Notes under the pieces: generated by a model | Seen by the model: only the letters and a program-made list of their open reading frames with translations | The model's database searches: none | What the model was told of the DNA's origin: nothing | NCBI GenBank assembly: GCA_001970855.1 | Contig: LSSN01003942.1 | Coordinates: forward strand, 1-62,303 | Direction of reading: 5' to 3' | Length of the DNA stretch: 62,303 bases | Source: Smittium culicis | Lineage: Eukaryota > Kickxellomycota > Harpellomycetes > Harpellales > Legeriomycetaceae | Translations under genes and position numbers: made by a program | In this document: positions 11,479 to 22,879 of the stretch, in pieces | Layout: every line of letters starts with the position of its first letter | Numbering within the stretch: position 1 is the first letter of the stretch

Positions 11479-12480
11479 GTGCCTAAAGTTTCTAATGAAT
11501 AAAAAAATATATTTTAAGCAGAATTATTAATATGAAACGTAGAAAATATATACTTTATCTTATGCGATACAAACGAAGCTTGTTAATAGTAAGGAACAAT
11601 GGATATTGGAAAAAAAAAACTGGGTCAATAATGTAAATAGTATTACGGCCACAATATCTTACACGGGTCAGAAATATTTCGTGAGAAAATATATTATTGT
11701 TTGTAGTCAAGAGCAAAGAAAATAAAAAACAGCTATTCAACACAAGTAAGCATAATTTATAATTTTAATTACCTTTTTATAGACCCAAAACTCCAACTAG
11801 ATGGATTAATCGTATGAATTAGCAATGGAGAATCATCTTATTATAGAATCTGTTTTAATATTTGATATATTATACTAATAATATGTCGTAAAGCATATAA
11901 ATCTTTTATTGCATAATCAAAGTTTCTAAAAAAGCAATTAATATAGTACAGTCAGATTTATAACTATCATACCAATTATAAACATTATTTTCGATAATAA
12001 TTTGAAAATTAAAAAATGAATTTTAGCCTAGATGTTGAGATTGGATATTCCAGAATATTTATTGGTATAAAGTTAAAAAAAGTACATCAAAGACACGTTT
12101 CTAAACTATCCAATTAAAAACGGTTTAAAATGCATTAACATTAAGTAAGCAAACCCCAAGCTCGAATATAATCTTATAGGTAATCTAGAGATTATAAAGC
12201 TCTATGACTACTAACAGGATAGTAGTGGCACCTCTCTACCCCAAATTTAGTCAGAGGTAATATCAAAAAATCATATGCCCCCAGAAAATGTGGGAATAGG
12301 AAAACCCTTTTTGTTTAAAATATTAACTTTAAACCCTTTTCACTGATGGAAATAGTTTCAGGCACAAAGCTGAAAGAAAAAAAACATTTTGTATATCGGA
12401 GAAACTCCCGTCAAACTAGGTTGTTAAGTTCAAGATCAAAGCGCAGACATAGATCTACTAATCGAGTGTAAAATAGAACA
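11479..12480. other. Intergenic, upstream of the pyrophosphatase gene
   Basis: No gene seen. Short open frames on the minus strand (for example 11555-11743) are Phe/Leu/Ile-rich and lack motifs. The right half merges into LINE-derived sequence. Confidence 0.5.
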
Positions 12481-13620
12481 ACTAGGCGAAATACAATCCT
12501 GTTTTGAATTAGATATTAAATGAAAGATTATCTTTTAAATTCGTAGATGACAATCAGAAGGAAAAGGCCAAAAATATAGATCTGTTATCGAATAAGAAAA
12601 CTATTAAACTACAAGAAACGGTGGAATATATTAAAGAATAAAAGCTCATAACTATTCCAGTGTATAATGGATTGAGTGTGTGGAAAGTAGCACAAGCTGT
12701 ATATGAATGTCTCAAAAACATCGGGAAAATTGTTGATATTACAGCCCTAAAACACATCAAACTTAACTCGTATCCTTCTAAGAGCGTTTAAGTGATACTA
12801 AAAAACCAATAAAAGAAACAAAATATAAAACATCTTAGATATTAACAATACTAAAAATGTAATGTTATGGAAAGGCGGAAACAGCATTTGCGCATATTGG
12901 AGGGGAAAAACCGATTGCTGGAAATACAATTACCCAGAAATCTAACTAAATTTGAAAATAAACTAAAAATATCTCACATTAAAAACCCAAAAAACGTTAT
13001 AAAAAAGGTATTTGTTGAAGAAAAAAATACGAAAAAAGTGCCACAAAAAGCACAAAAATACCAGAAATTACACAATTAGACATTCCAAAAAACGCTTTCA
13101 AAGCCTATAAGGTACAAATTAGCTTAACCAGAGTCGATTAGAATGATATCGCTAGCGATTCTACACAAAAAACAGGTATATTTATATAAATCGATTCGAA
13201 AAATAAAGTACAAGACAAATATACTCACCTCGAAATTAAAAACGATGAAATATTACCTGTAACCCATCATAGTATAAGTAAAGAACCTAAAAATATACAC
13301 AACAGAAGATATCAAAAAATTATTAATGTCAGTAAAAAATTTGATAAAAAAGATAGCTTTATCATGAAGAGTCAATAAAAATGAACCTTTAAAAGTAAAA
13401 ATTAAAAAAAATTAGATAAAAAAGTAATAGGAGAAAAATTAAATGAAACCACTCCGATACTTTATGATTCTCTAAAAGACAAACAAGGTAAAGATATACA
13501 TTTGAAAAATTAAATGTGAATGACCAGACCGATGGAAAAAAACGTGCTATACCAAGTTTTTAATTCTGAGAGAATCGATAATATACTGTTAGACACGAAG
13601 GGAGGAGTAAAGACAGGGCT
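12480..13620 (+). pseudogene. LINE ORF1-like remnant (copy 1)
   Basis: Read across stops and frame changes, the stretch near 12540-12780 gives a run starting KEKAKNIDLLSNKKTIKLQE, then VYNGLSVWKVAQAVYECL and KNIGKIVDITALKHIKL. The same ordered blocks recur at 29470-29690 (KRAKLIKILYKGIEIE, then ISKVISITALKRSKK). The layout of a small beta-hairpin/helix domain followed by Lys-rich sequence (12867-13079) suits the nucleic-acid-binding ORF1 of a non-LTR retrotransposon. Many stops show it is dead. The assignment to ORF1 is inference from position before an endonuclease/RT ORF2. Confidence 0.5.
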
Positions 13621-13665
13621 AAGCTTGGACTGAGATTGAAACTAAAACTAAAACTAAAACTATGG

Positions 13666-13785
13666 CTAAGACTAAGACTAAGACTAAGACTAAGACTAAG
13701 ACTAAGACTAAGACTAAGACTAAGACTAAGACTAAGACTAAGACTAAGACTAAGACTAAGACTAAGACTAAGACTAAGACTAAGA
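13666..13785 (+). repeat. Tandem array (CTAAGA)20
   Basis: A perfect 6-bp unit repeated 20 times (120 bp), preceded by about four units of the related CTAAAA at 13640-13661. It lies between the LINE ORF1-like remnant and the ORF2 remnant. The perfect units imply recent slippage expansion. Confidence 0.95.
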
Positions 13786-13974
13786 TAGTTTTATTTATTT
13801 AATATTATAGGGATAATATATATTTAGTGGAATAAATATTATAAAATAAATAATACACTTAGATTTTTCTGAAAGATGGAAAAAGGTTACTCTCTTATAC
13901 TTTTGAAGAAAAATATAAATTGTGTTATTAAATAAAGATAATTATAAAAGAATTAGTAATTTTCAAATAGTAGC

Positions 13975-14105
13975 TTGCGGAATATTATGAAATGTTCTAG
14001 AAGCGACTAGAAATAATCCATGGATAACATTCCATAAAATTCCATTGAATTCAAAATATTCTATAATGTTCCATTGTGTTCCATAATGTTTCATAAAGTT
14101 CTAAT
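13975..14105 (+). promoter_or_regulatory. TTC array with about 10-bp period, heat-shock-element-like
   Basis: Contains TTCTAGAA at 13995-14002, then TTC triplets near 14030, 14040, 14050, 14059, 14069, 14079 and 14099, about one helical turn apart. GAA counterparts are mostly absent, so it is a degenerate version of the nTTCnnGAAn array bound by Hsf1. It lies just before the LINE endonuclease frame and shares GCGGAATATT with the inverted copy near 24830. Whether it binds anything is inference. Confidence 0.35.
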
Positions 14106-14209
14106 GCGTTTCTGTGCATAACATATACCTATGGACTAGAAAAGTCCTAAAGTATATAACACTAACCCAATATTTAGGAAAAAATAATAAAATAAGAATT
14201 AATTATAAT

Positions 14210-15995
14210 ATGAATAAAAAAATGAAAATAAACTAACTAGAAACAACTACCTTTAATGTCAAAGGTATAGCTGATAACAAAAAAAAAAAAAGGAAGAATC
14301 ATTGCTTGCCTTAAAAAAAACTCTAAAATCGGACCTGCTCTGCTTACAAGACATCAAAATAAAAAAATAATAAAAAAGTCAAGTTCAAGTTATTTGAGAT
14401 ATGATTTAATTTGGTCAAAATACAAAGAAAAAATAATATTTAACGATGATTATAAAATAATAAATAGTTTTATATACTTTGAAGGTCAAATAAACAAATG
14501 ATCTAATTATAAAATTGAAAAAATTGTATCTAAATAATAATGAAAAGGAAAGAGGGATTACACTAGAAATTTTAAATGAAAAATTATCCATTAGCTTAAT
14601 GGAGAACGAAGAGATAATGCTTATTAGGAATATAATTATTGTTGAGAATGAGATTAAAGAAGAATTATCTACCTAAAATGACAAAAAAAAATCATGACTA
14701 TAGAAAAATTATCAAATAAATTTAAGCATTTTAAAGAATTAAGTAAAATAATCGAAGATGGGAATTTAATATACTTGGAAAGAATATTCGTAAAACATAG
14801 ATTAAAAATTTACCATATTTTGATCTGGAATAGGCCTATCAAAAAATAATAATAATATTTAATAAATCGGTGTAACAGAATTTTTCAATCTTAAATACAT
14901 TACAGTTTATTTTAAAAATTTCAAAAAAAAAACAAAAATATATCCAATAGCAGTAAAATAAATCCAAGCATTTTATAGTAGTAAAAAATCATGGGTGGAG
15001 TTAATGAGGCGTTAAAAATAAATATTCAATTTTTGAAAGATTGGTTGGGTGTCAAAAAATCTATGCAAGAAATATTTTATTAGCCAAGGGATAAAAAATT
15101 CGCTTAAAAATAGAATAGAAATATTTGAATATACATATAAAATCTATAATATCTTGATAATTAATAATATAACATCCTATTGAAATAAAAATATATAGCA
15201 GGACAATTAAAGAAAATGAAAAACTTTGCGAGATAATAATTAGATCTCGCATAATGTGGACAGAAAACAGTGAGAGTTCAAATAAATACTTCTTTTAGCT
15301 ACTAAGAAAAAGAGAGAGCAAAAAAGAAATTTTCGAATTAAAAAATTCTGACCAACTTTAATTAGAAGAAAGATTTTTAAACAAGATATATTGGATTCAA
15401 TAATTAGCTAGCCAAATAATAAATCGCCATGAACGGATGGCTTGACTTTTGGATTCTATAAAATATTTAAAGAAAAAATATAAATCCATTTAGAAAAAGT
15501 TTTTAAAAATCCTATAGAAATAGGAAAATGGAATGAATTCAGTGGTGGATCCTCAGTTGTGTTGATCACAAAAAAGAGTGATCTAAATCAATTAAAAAAT
15601 TATAGAAATATTACTCTGTCAAATAATGAAGAAAATATCTAAACTAAAGTACTTAGTAGTAGATTGCAAAAATTTATAGGCAAAATTATAAATCCACACC
15701 AATCGAGGCTCTTATAAAATATAAGCATCTTTTATAACATTGATGAAAAAACTTTCAAATAGAAAATGAAAAATCAGAACCTAAAAAAACTAATGGTTAC
15801 TTCCTTTTATTGGACCCAGAAAAGGCTTACGACATAGTTTACTGGTCCTGTATATTTAAATTCTTATCCAGATTTAGACTTCACAAATCAAAAAGATCTA
15901 TAAAAAATTTATATATAAATCATGTATCTCGTATTATAATAAATAGGAAATATACTGAACCTGTATCAATTGAATAAGGTGTCGAATTATATTTA
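14210..15995 (+). pseudogene. LINE ORF2 remnant: AP endonuclease and 5' half of reverse transcriptase
   Basis: The N-terminal endonuclease is recognisable at 14240-14360 (TTFNVKGIADN, then in a shifted frame KSDLLCLQDIKI, the family's LxLQE motif). The reverse transcriptase appears at 15540-15990: GSSVVLITKKSDL, LKNYRNITLSNN, LSSRLQKFI, INPHQS and LLLDPEKAYDIVYW. These match RT motifs 0 to 3 of L1-type elements. Several frameshifts and stops make it inactive. It breaks off at the GVRQGD position, the point at which a later piece resumes at 22880, after the Ty3/gypsy element. Confidence 0.8.
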
Positions 15996-16993
15996 TATAA
16001 TTCTAGATTTTATTTTTATGATGGTAACGATTTATTTTAATATGATATATAAATATATATTTTCATAGTTATGTCATATATTATTTAATTTATGCGCTAT
16101 TACTAGCTTGATACCAGATTAATTTTATCAAATTTTAGTTAATCCTTTTTTTCTTCTTATAATATAAAATATAATATGTGATAATTTAATAAAATCTCTG
16201 TTAAAAACGATTTATTAGTGCAAATAATATATATTCCAAAAATATCATGTATTAAACTTTTCTACAAAAGCTGAAGCTATTTATACACTTTTCTATCTAT
16301 CTCATTTCAGATTCATTCATGCTTTTAAAAAATTATCTCTTTATGCTTGGTGTTAGTAACATATGAATTATTTTACCACAAGTCATATGATAGATAGGAA
16401 AACGATTCTTTAATAGTTTTTTGTTAAGTTTAATCATCTGATCCTTGGATAATAGGATCATATGATGAAAAAATAAAGAAATGAATTATAAAACAAAAAT
16501 TATTAAATTGTGATAATAATAATAAAACGGTTCGGCGTCAGGAGTAATAAGACTGTAAATCCACAAGGGGAAAAATTCGCCCGTTATCTCCATTTTTTAA
16601 ATTTTATACGACAGTTAAACTACATAATAGAATATTTGATGAAAAAAACCAACAACAACAGTAATTAATAATTAATTAAGATGCAAAATTTCCCTCCTAT
16701 GTTTTATGTGCACTTGACTATTTTGCTAATGTGGATATATTTATTAACTATATTATTTTAAACCAAATTCATTCCATTTTACCTATATTAAAATTATATT
16801 ATCTTTAAAGGATTAAAATAAAATTAATCCTCGTTCTCCTTTTTATGAAACTATAAAACAAATAAAAACTTATAAACATCAATAAATTAAATATTAAAAA
16901 CGAATTTTTTATCAGTTATGTCCGCAGGTAGCACAGTGGTATGTACAATAGGTCGGATATAATTAGCATGAGAGATAGCTGGCTTGTTGATTA
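15996..16993. other. AT-rich junk between LINE remnant and Ty3/gypsy element
   Basis: No gene. A region near 16670-16760 weakly resembles an inverted piece of the LTR below (CCCTCCTATGTTTT). Traces at 16530-16590 (GACTGTAAATCC) and 16925-16945 (GGTAGCACAGTGG) look like eroded tRNA-derived sequence, perhaps from an old SINE. Neither folds convincingly. Confidence 0.4.
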
Positions 16994-17319
16994 TGTTAAG
17001 TGTATGGATCTTATACACAAATATATCGATTAATACTCTGTTTCGTTTGATTTAACTAATGTATATTTTTAAATATGAGGCTGAAGTAATGATATTTTAT
17101 ATATAGATTTATTTGAACAAGGAAGAAACTTTTTTCTTTCTCCTTTCCTTTGATTTATAGTAAGTTAATAATTGAATAAAAGTATAATAGCAATTTAATG
17201 AATATAATTGGCTAATTAGAACGAGCTAATCACAAAAACCATAGGAGGAAAAAAGTGATAACTTAATCTAATCAGCATTCTCTGGCCGATCGTAGAACAC
17301 TTGCATTATTCATGCAACA
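16994..17319 (-). repeat. 3' LTR of the Ty3/gypsy element
   Basis: 326 bp with TG...CA ends, about 97% identical to the LTR at 21836-22161 by eye. It lies at the 3' end of the element because the genes run on the minus strand. Confidence 0.93.
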
Positions 17320-17428
17320 GTCCTTCCGCCTTATGAATCCTTATCAAAAAGCAAATTTGCCTGAATTTTTTAATTGTGGATTGTAATTTCGTTGAGTTCA
17401 CTTCTGGTATCATTCGTGAGGATGCATG

Positions 17429-20400
17429 TTATGATTTCAATTTATCACCATTTACGTTATCATAATTACCAAACTCATCCCTAATAGTGTTTGCTCCAAA
17501 ATCACCACACTCAATAGTGAAGGGCCCTTCCCATGTAGGCGAAAAATTTTCTTTAGGCACATCTACATATCTGAGCAATTTATCGCCAAGTTTGAATCTA
17601 AACTCTCTAATGTTTCTGTTATATTTTAATTCGCTAGTATTTTCAACTGATATGCTTTTATTCAGTCCTTCCTTTCGTATTTCTGGTAAATCTATGTTTA
17701 TATATTCTAGTCTTTTCAAAACTTTGTTTTCTAAGTCCTCAGGCAGTCTTCCTGGTACCCATGTTGTGGGAAGATTCAATTCCATACAATATAGCATTTA
17801 GCAGGACTTATATCTGCTGAGTTATTATTAATTCTCCTGATTGAAAGTAGAGCTTTCCATAGGAAACAGTCTCAATCCCTAGAATTGTCTTCTATCAATT
17901 TCGATATTGCTTTTTTTAATGTTCTATTTAGCCTTTCTACTTGGACGTTCGCTTGTGGTCGGTACGTAGTCGTGGGTGTATGCCTTAGCTGTAGAAATTC
18001 ATATAGTTTAATTGAAACGTCACTTAAAAAATTATATCCTCTGTCTGTTATTAATTGTGATGGAGCCCCATATACTTGAATTATCTCTGTAATAACAAAA
18101 TTTATGACTGTACTTGATTGTATATTTTCAACGGCTTTTGCTATGGGCCACTTTGTGAAGTAGTCAACCGCTGTTAAAATATATATATTGCTACTGCTTG
18201 AATTTGGGTTTATTGGGCCTATAGCGTCCATACCAAAGATCTCAAATGGTTTCAAGGCTGTTATTGATTTCAATTTGCTTCTTTTATGTATTCCATCGTT
18301 ATTTTTTTGTCATATTTTACACTCTTTTACTACTTTTTTGACTATTTCGAATAACTTATATCCATAATAGTTGGTATTAACTTTATTCCACGTGTTGTTA
18401 ATACCTTGATGAAATTCATTATGCAACCTTAACACTGTTTCTGTAGCGTTTTTTTGATGCAATACTCTTCTTAGGCCTTTATTACTGGATTTTTGATATA
18501 ACTCACTGTTTAGTATCTCATAATTTTTCGCAGAGTTTTTTATATCTTTAACTGTTTAATCTGAGCTATTTTTTGGTATAGAGGCCTTCATCATAAAATT
18601 TTTTATTTCCCAACATCTTTTTATGTCTATACTGAATATTTTGTCGCCTTACTGAGTTTCGTTTGATTTAAATAGTTGATCCTTATTCATTTATGACACC
18701 TTTCTACTTATAAAATCTGCGGGATTATTCTTCCCTGGTCTGTATACAATTTCAAAATCGAAATTTTTAAGGAATAGATTCCATCTGGCCAACCTTCTTG
18801 TTAGCTCTTTTGATTTTAATAGTTGTATTAGTGCTGAATGATCCGTGATAACTTGTAATGGTTTTCCCCAAACATAGTTTTTGAAATATTTAATAGCCCA
18901 TACTACTCCTAGTCCTTCTAGGTGGGATATAGAATAATTCTTTTCATCAATAGTAAGCGATCTGCTTCCGTATGCTACCGGTCTTTCTTTACCTTCAATT
19001 AATTGTGAGAGTTAGCTCCTAATCCTGTTCCGCATGCATCAGTTGTTATAATAAACGGGTATTCCCAATCGGGATTGGCTAGGACAGGAGCTTGTATTAG
19101 AGCATCCTTGAGGGTAATGGAAGCATACTCGTATTCAACTGTCCAATCACATTTCTTCCTTTTTTTTAGCAATCTATACAGCGGCTCTGCTACATGACTG
19201 AAGTCAATTATAAACTTTTTGTAGTATCCTATCATTCCCAGCAAGGATTGTAGTTCCTTGATGTTACTAGGGTTATTCAATAATTCTATTGCACGAAGTT
19301 TAGATTTATTTGTGCTGATTCCATGTTTAGATATCGTATGACCCAGATATTCCAAACATTCCTTACCGAAAACGCATTTTTTTTTATTAAGCTTAATATT
19401 GTTTATCTTTAATAATTCGAATACTCTTTCTAGGTGAACAAGATTATCTTCCATGGATTTTGAATATACAATAGTATCATCTACAAACACTATTGCGAAT
19501 ATATATAATACTTCTTCAAGTACTTTGTCCATCAATCTTTGGAACGTGGCAGGACTATTTGTTAATCGGAATGATATTACTTTATATCAGTAAATACCTC
19601 CACCTGGGTATACAAAATCGGTTTTTATTTGATCTTCCTTTTTCATCGATACTTACCAGAATCCACTCATGGCATCCAGAATACTGAAAAAACAACATCC
19701 TGATAACGCATCAAATATCTCGTCTGCTCTTGGAAGCGGGTAGAAGTCTCTTTTAGTTATTGCGTTGAGTTTTCTGTAGTCGGAGCATATTCTTATTTTG
19801 CCGTCTTTTATCGAAACCACAACTATTGTCGCACACCACTCGTATTGGCATTTCTCGATTACCCCTTAGTCTTCCATCCTTGATAGCTCTTCTCTAACTT
19901 TATTCTTAAGGTTTCATGGAATTCTGTATGGATGTTGTCTTACTGGTTGTGAATCACCTGTATCTATACTATTTTCAGTGGCATCTGTTTGGGTGAGCTG
20001 AGAAAATTCTGAGGCAAAAAGGTCCTCGAATTTATTCAAAGAGTTTATAACTTCGGTTGGTGTATTTTCCTCTTTTACCACTTCTTCACCCATAATTCCA
20101 ATACAGAATACTTCGAACTCATCACGTACTCTTCTATTTGGTTTGCTTGTATATAGTTTCATAACTACATCTACTCCAGGCATTTCTAGTACTAGTTCCT
20201 TTGCTTTTAAATCCAAGACAGCGTTATATTTTGTAAACCAGTCCGTACCTAGTATCATTAATGGTTTTTTTAAATCTAATACCAATTTATCTCAAGGGAA
20301 AACGTAGTTTGCGATCGTTATTGGAAGATCAGATGCTATGCCTAATTTATGATGTTTCGATCCATCCGCTGTTATTATTGTTTGATCTGAGATGTTGTTT

Positions 20401-20560
20401 ATTTCCAGTCCCAAGTTTTCCATAAACTACGATGATATGACAGAGCATGCTGCGCCTGTATCCAGAACCGCCCAATGTCTGTCATTAAATATTTTGACTA
20501 AGCCTCTGCAGTTAGTTCCCATTGTGTCTGCGAATTTGAAGTTATTTAGCTCTTTTTATT
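17429..20560 (-). pseudogene. pol: Ty3/gypsy pol remnant: protease, RT, RNase H, integrase
   Basis: Reading leftward: aspartic protease active site VLDTGAACSVIS near 20440-20475 and its ILGTDWFTKY flank at 20225-20260; RT with DYRKLNAITKRDFYPLPR, SILDAMSGFW and the catalytic FVDDTIVYS near 19460-19485; RNase H with TTDACGTGLGA (19010-19045) and ITDHSALIQLL; integrase core with GMDAIGPINP (18210-18240), LITDRGYNF (18020-18050) and VQVERLNRTLKKA (17915-17950), i.e. D, D and E; and a C-terminal GPF-type module FSPTWEGPFTIE. At least ten stops or shifts interrupt it, for instance in SGFW*V and GGIY*YKV. The function was reverse transcription and integration; it cannot now make a full polyprotein. 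Confidence 0.9.
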
Positions 20561-21665
20561 CTTGTTTCCTGCATAGTCCTATGAGTTCACTTCTTATACT
20601 GGGAGCGACCTGAAGAAGTTGAGAGTATGATAGGTTTGCTTTCGCATTTGCTAAATCTCTGCTGATTGAGTAATGAACTGTTGCTGTGTTCAATATAATC
20701 ATTGCGGGTTTCCGAGATTGTATTATCGGCTTGTCTTTTGTAAGCAAACTTGGCTCTATCACCTCATCCAAAACTCTAGTCTTCTTTTTCGTAAGATTTA
20801 TATCTTCTGTATGAGGCCTTTTTTCTGACGCGAATATTTCAGTTTCATCTAACTCAAGTTCCACGCAATTTACTTCCTTTGGGGCGTTACTTACCGTTTC
20901 CCCACGCAGGTTAGGGTCCTTTTTGAGAATTTTGTCTGTTTTTTGTGCTTGGAATTGATTTATTCTGTTTCCGTATTGATTACAGTTGAAGCATTTGTAA
21001 TTCGAATATGATCTGTATTGAGGTTTTTCGATAGGACCTCTGATCATTTTCTCAATTTCTCTATCCCTGCTAATCAAATTCAAGCTTAAGTCGTCGAACC
21101 TCCTTATTAAGGTATTCATTGTATCAATTTCCTTTATTACCCTTTTATCTGCATTGATTTCTAACTCATGATCTCCTATCAACCTTTCGTATTTTTCCTC
21201 TCTAGACAATGTTTCAAATCCTTTTTCAAATGAATCGGCTCTCGCCTCCAAAATTTTCCGTCTCTTATTTGGATCTAAAGATTTAATTGGATATTTTAGT
21301 TTCTCCGGCTCGCTAGTGATTTTTGCTTTTGAAAATAAATGGGTTAAAAACCCTACAATTTCAATAGAGTCCTTCCCCATGCTGTTAAAACTAATTATCT
21401 CGTTTCAAGACGTAATCTATTCGTCTTTGTCTGTAAATACATCCAGGAATTTGCATTTAACTGTATACAAATTCTTATTCAGTATCGTGAATCCTTTATA
21501 CCAGTTTAGTGAGCGGCCTTCAAGAAATAGGCCTAAATAGTCAACCGCTTTGGAATCAGTCCATTTACAAGCTTTTATGAAACACTCGTATCGTTTCATC
21601 CACCTTGATGAATCTTTTCCCTCTTTTCCGTAAAATATCTTTGGCTCGAGAACTTTAGCGCTCAT
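20556..21665 (-). pseudogene. gag: Ty3/gypsy gag remnant
   Basis: Starts MSAKVLEPKIFYGKEG at 21665 and is interrupted near 21417 before continuing at 21380. The first part has the capsid-type block WMKRYECFIKACKW, YLGLFLEGRSLNWY. The second ends with a nucleocapsid-like stretch whose zinc knuckle is broken: CFNCNQYGNRINQF keeps the first two Cys but has Asn where His and Phe where the last Cys should be. Family role: forms the cytoplasmic particle and packages element RNA. Confidence 0.8.
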
Positions 21666-21835
21666 TTTTAATTATAATAATTTTAAACATCAAACTAGTA
21701 ATTCACTATGAGTTTTTATTTTGATGATTAACAAAATTAATATAATTAAAAATTTTAATCTGTAGATTCGAGTTGAATGGAATCACCAACTCCAGTAGCA
21801 GAAAAAAAATGTTTGTTGTTTGCGTTGGGCTACAC

Positions 21836-22161
21836 TGTTAAATGTATGGATCTTAATCACAAATATATCGATTAATACTCTGTTTCGTTTGATTTAGCTA
21901 ATGTATATTTTTAAATATGAGGCTCAAGTAATGATATTTTATATATAGATTTATTTGAACAAGGAAGAAACTTTTTTCTTTCTCCTTTCCTTTGATTTAT
22001 AGTAAGTTAATAATTGAATAAAAGTATAATAGCAATTTAATAAATATAATTGGCTAATTAGAACGAACTAATCACAAAAACCATAGGAGGAAAAAAGTGA
22101 TAACTTAATCTAATCAGCATTCTCTGGACGATCGTAGAACACTTGAATTATTCATGCAACA
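21836..22161 (-). repeat. 5' LTR of the Ty3/gypsy element
   Basis: 326 bp with TG...CA ends. It would contain the promoter for the minus-strand transcript. Pairs with the LTR at 16994-17319. Confidence 0.93.
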
Positions 22162-22189
22162 ATTAAATAATGACAGTTTTCGATTATTG

Positions 22190-22385
22190 GCGAAAGCAGG
22201 TTGATTAGATTAGGCCATCGCTCTTTTTCCTCCTATGTTTTTTGTGATTAACCCATTTTAATTAGTGTATTATATTTATTAAATTACTATTATATTTTTA
22301 CTCTTTTATTAAACTTTCTATAGATGAAAAGAAACGAGAAAAGACAAAAGTTTTTCTTTGTTAATAAATCTAAAAAAAAATCCTT
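22190..22385 (+). repeat. Inverted, diverged LTR fragment beside the 5' LTR
   Basis: The reverse complement of this stretch follows the LTR block order: a Lys/Asn-type AT tract, TCACAAAAAACATAGGAGGA, then CTAATCTAATCA. The intact LTR has the same landmarks (CACAAAAACCATAGGAGGA, TAATCTAATCAGC). Divergence is high, so this is an older solo LTR or the remains of an earlier insertion, opposite in orientation to the intact element. Confidence 0.6.
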
Positions 22386-22879
22386 AATTGAGCGTCGAAA
22401 TTAATATACATAATATATAACAGTAGATGAGACAATATAGTAAAAATTATATTAGTGTATAAGATCAGATAAACTCAATAGGTTCAAATCATGGTAAATC
22501 AATTTTTGTTTTTTTTGTTTATTTCGAAACGATAGGTAAATCGTTAATTCCGATGATTAAAAATATGTATAGAGTAACGCTTGGTTAGCCTATAAATTTC
22601 GTTGGAGAGATTTATATGTTGAAATATCTATGCGAGTAAATAAAAGCGATATTAAAAAATTTTTTAATCAGGGTTCAAATCCAGGAAATAATGATTCTCT
22701 CTCTTTTAAAACTCAAAAGACTTTGCTTTTTCTATATTACATAAAAAAATTAATTATACCACTATCACCCTTTTTGCCTACTCTACAAAATGAAAATATC
22801 TTAATACACAATTAAAAACCGTGGTTTTGGCCTAAAAACTCCAAAAAACTACCCAAAACTAAGTATATCGGGTGAAGAG
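22386..22879. other. AT-rich spacer, no gene
   Basis: Two B-box-like runs (GGTTCAAATC near 22480 and GGTTCAAATCC near 22672) hint at old tRNA-derived sequence, but no cloverleaf forms. Confidence 0.4.

Larger units (their letters stand above)
16994..22161 (-). mobile_element. Ty3/gypsy LTR retrotransposon, full-length but inactive
   Basis: A 5168-bp element bounded by two direct 326-bp LTRs (16994-17319 and 21836-22161) that both begin TG and end CA. Flanks give a 4-bp duplication ATTA (16990-16993 and 22162-22165). Reading on the minus strand, a polypurine tract AAGGCGGAAGGA lies immediately before the 3' LTR (about 17322-17333). The domain order is gag, protease, RT, RNase H, integrase, so it is Ty3/gypsy rather than copia. 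No TGG-type primer-binding site is visible right after the 5' LTR. By eye the LTRs differ at 9 of 326 positions (~97% identity), so insertion was moderately recent. Many stops show it is dead. Confidence 0.93.

Noticed and set aside
16917..16990. tRNA or SINE with A-box-like GGTAGCACAGTGG
   Set aside because: No B box at the right distance and no cloverleaf.
17487..17801. Plus-strand frame of 104 codons overlapping the integrase end
   Set aside because: It is the mirror of the minus-strand integrase sequence. Similar mirrors over the pyrophosphatase, bZIP and gag regions were dropped too.
22560..22700. tRNA-Ser-like gene ending in GGTTCAAATCC
   Set aside because: The B box is perfect but acceptor and anticodon stems do not pair.
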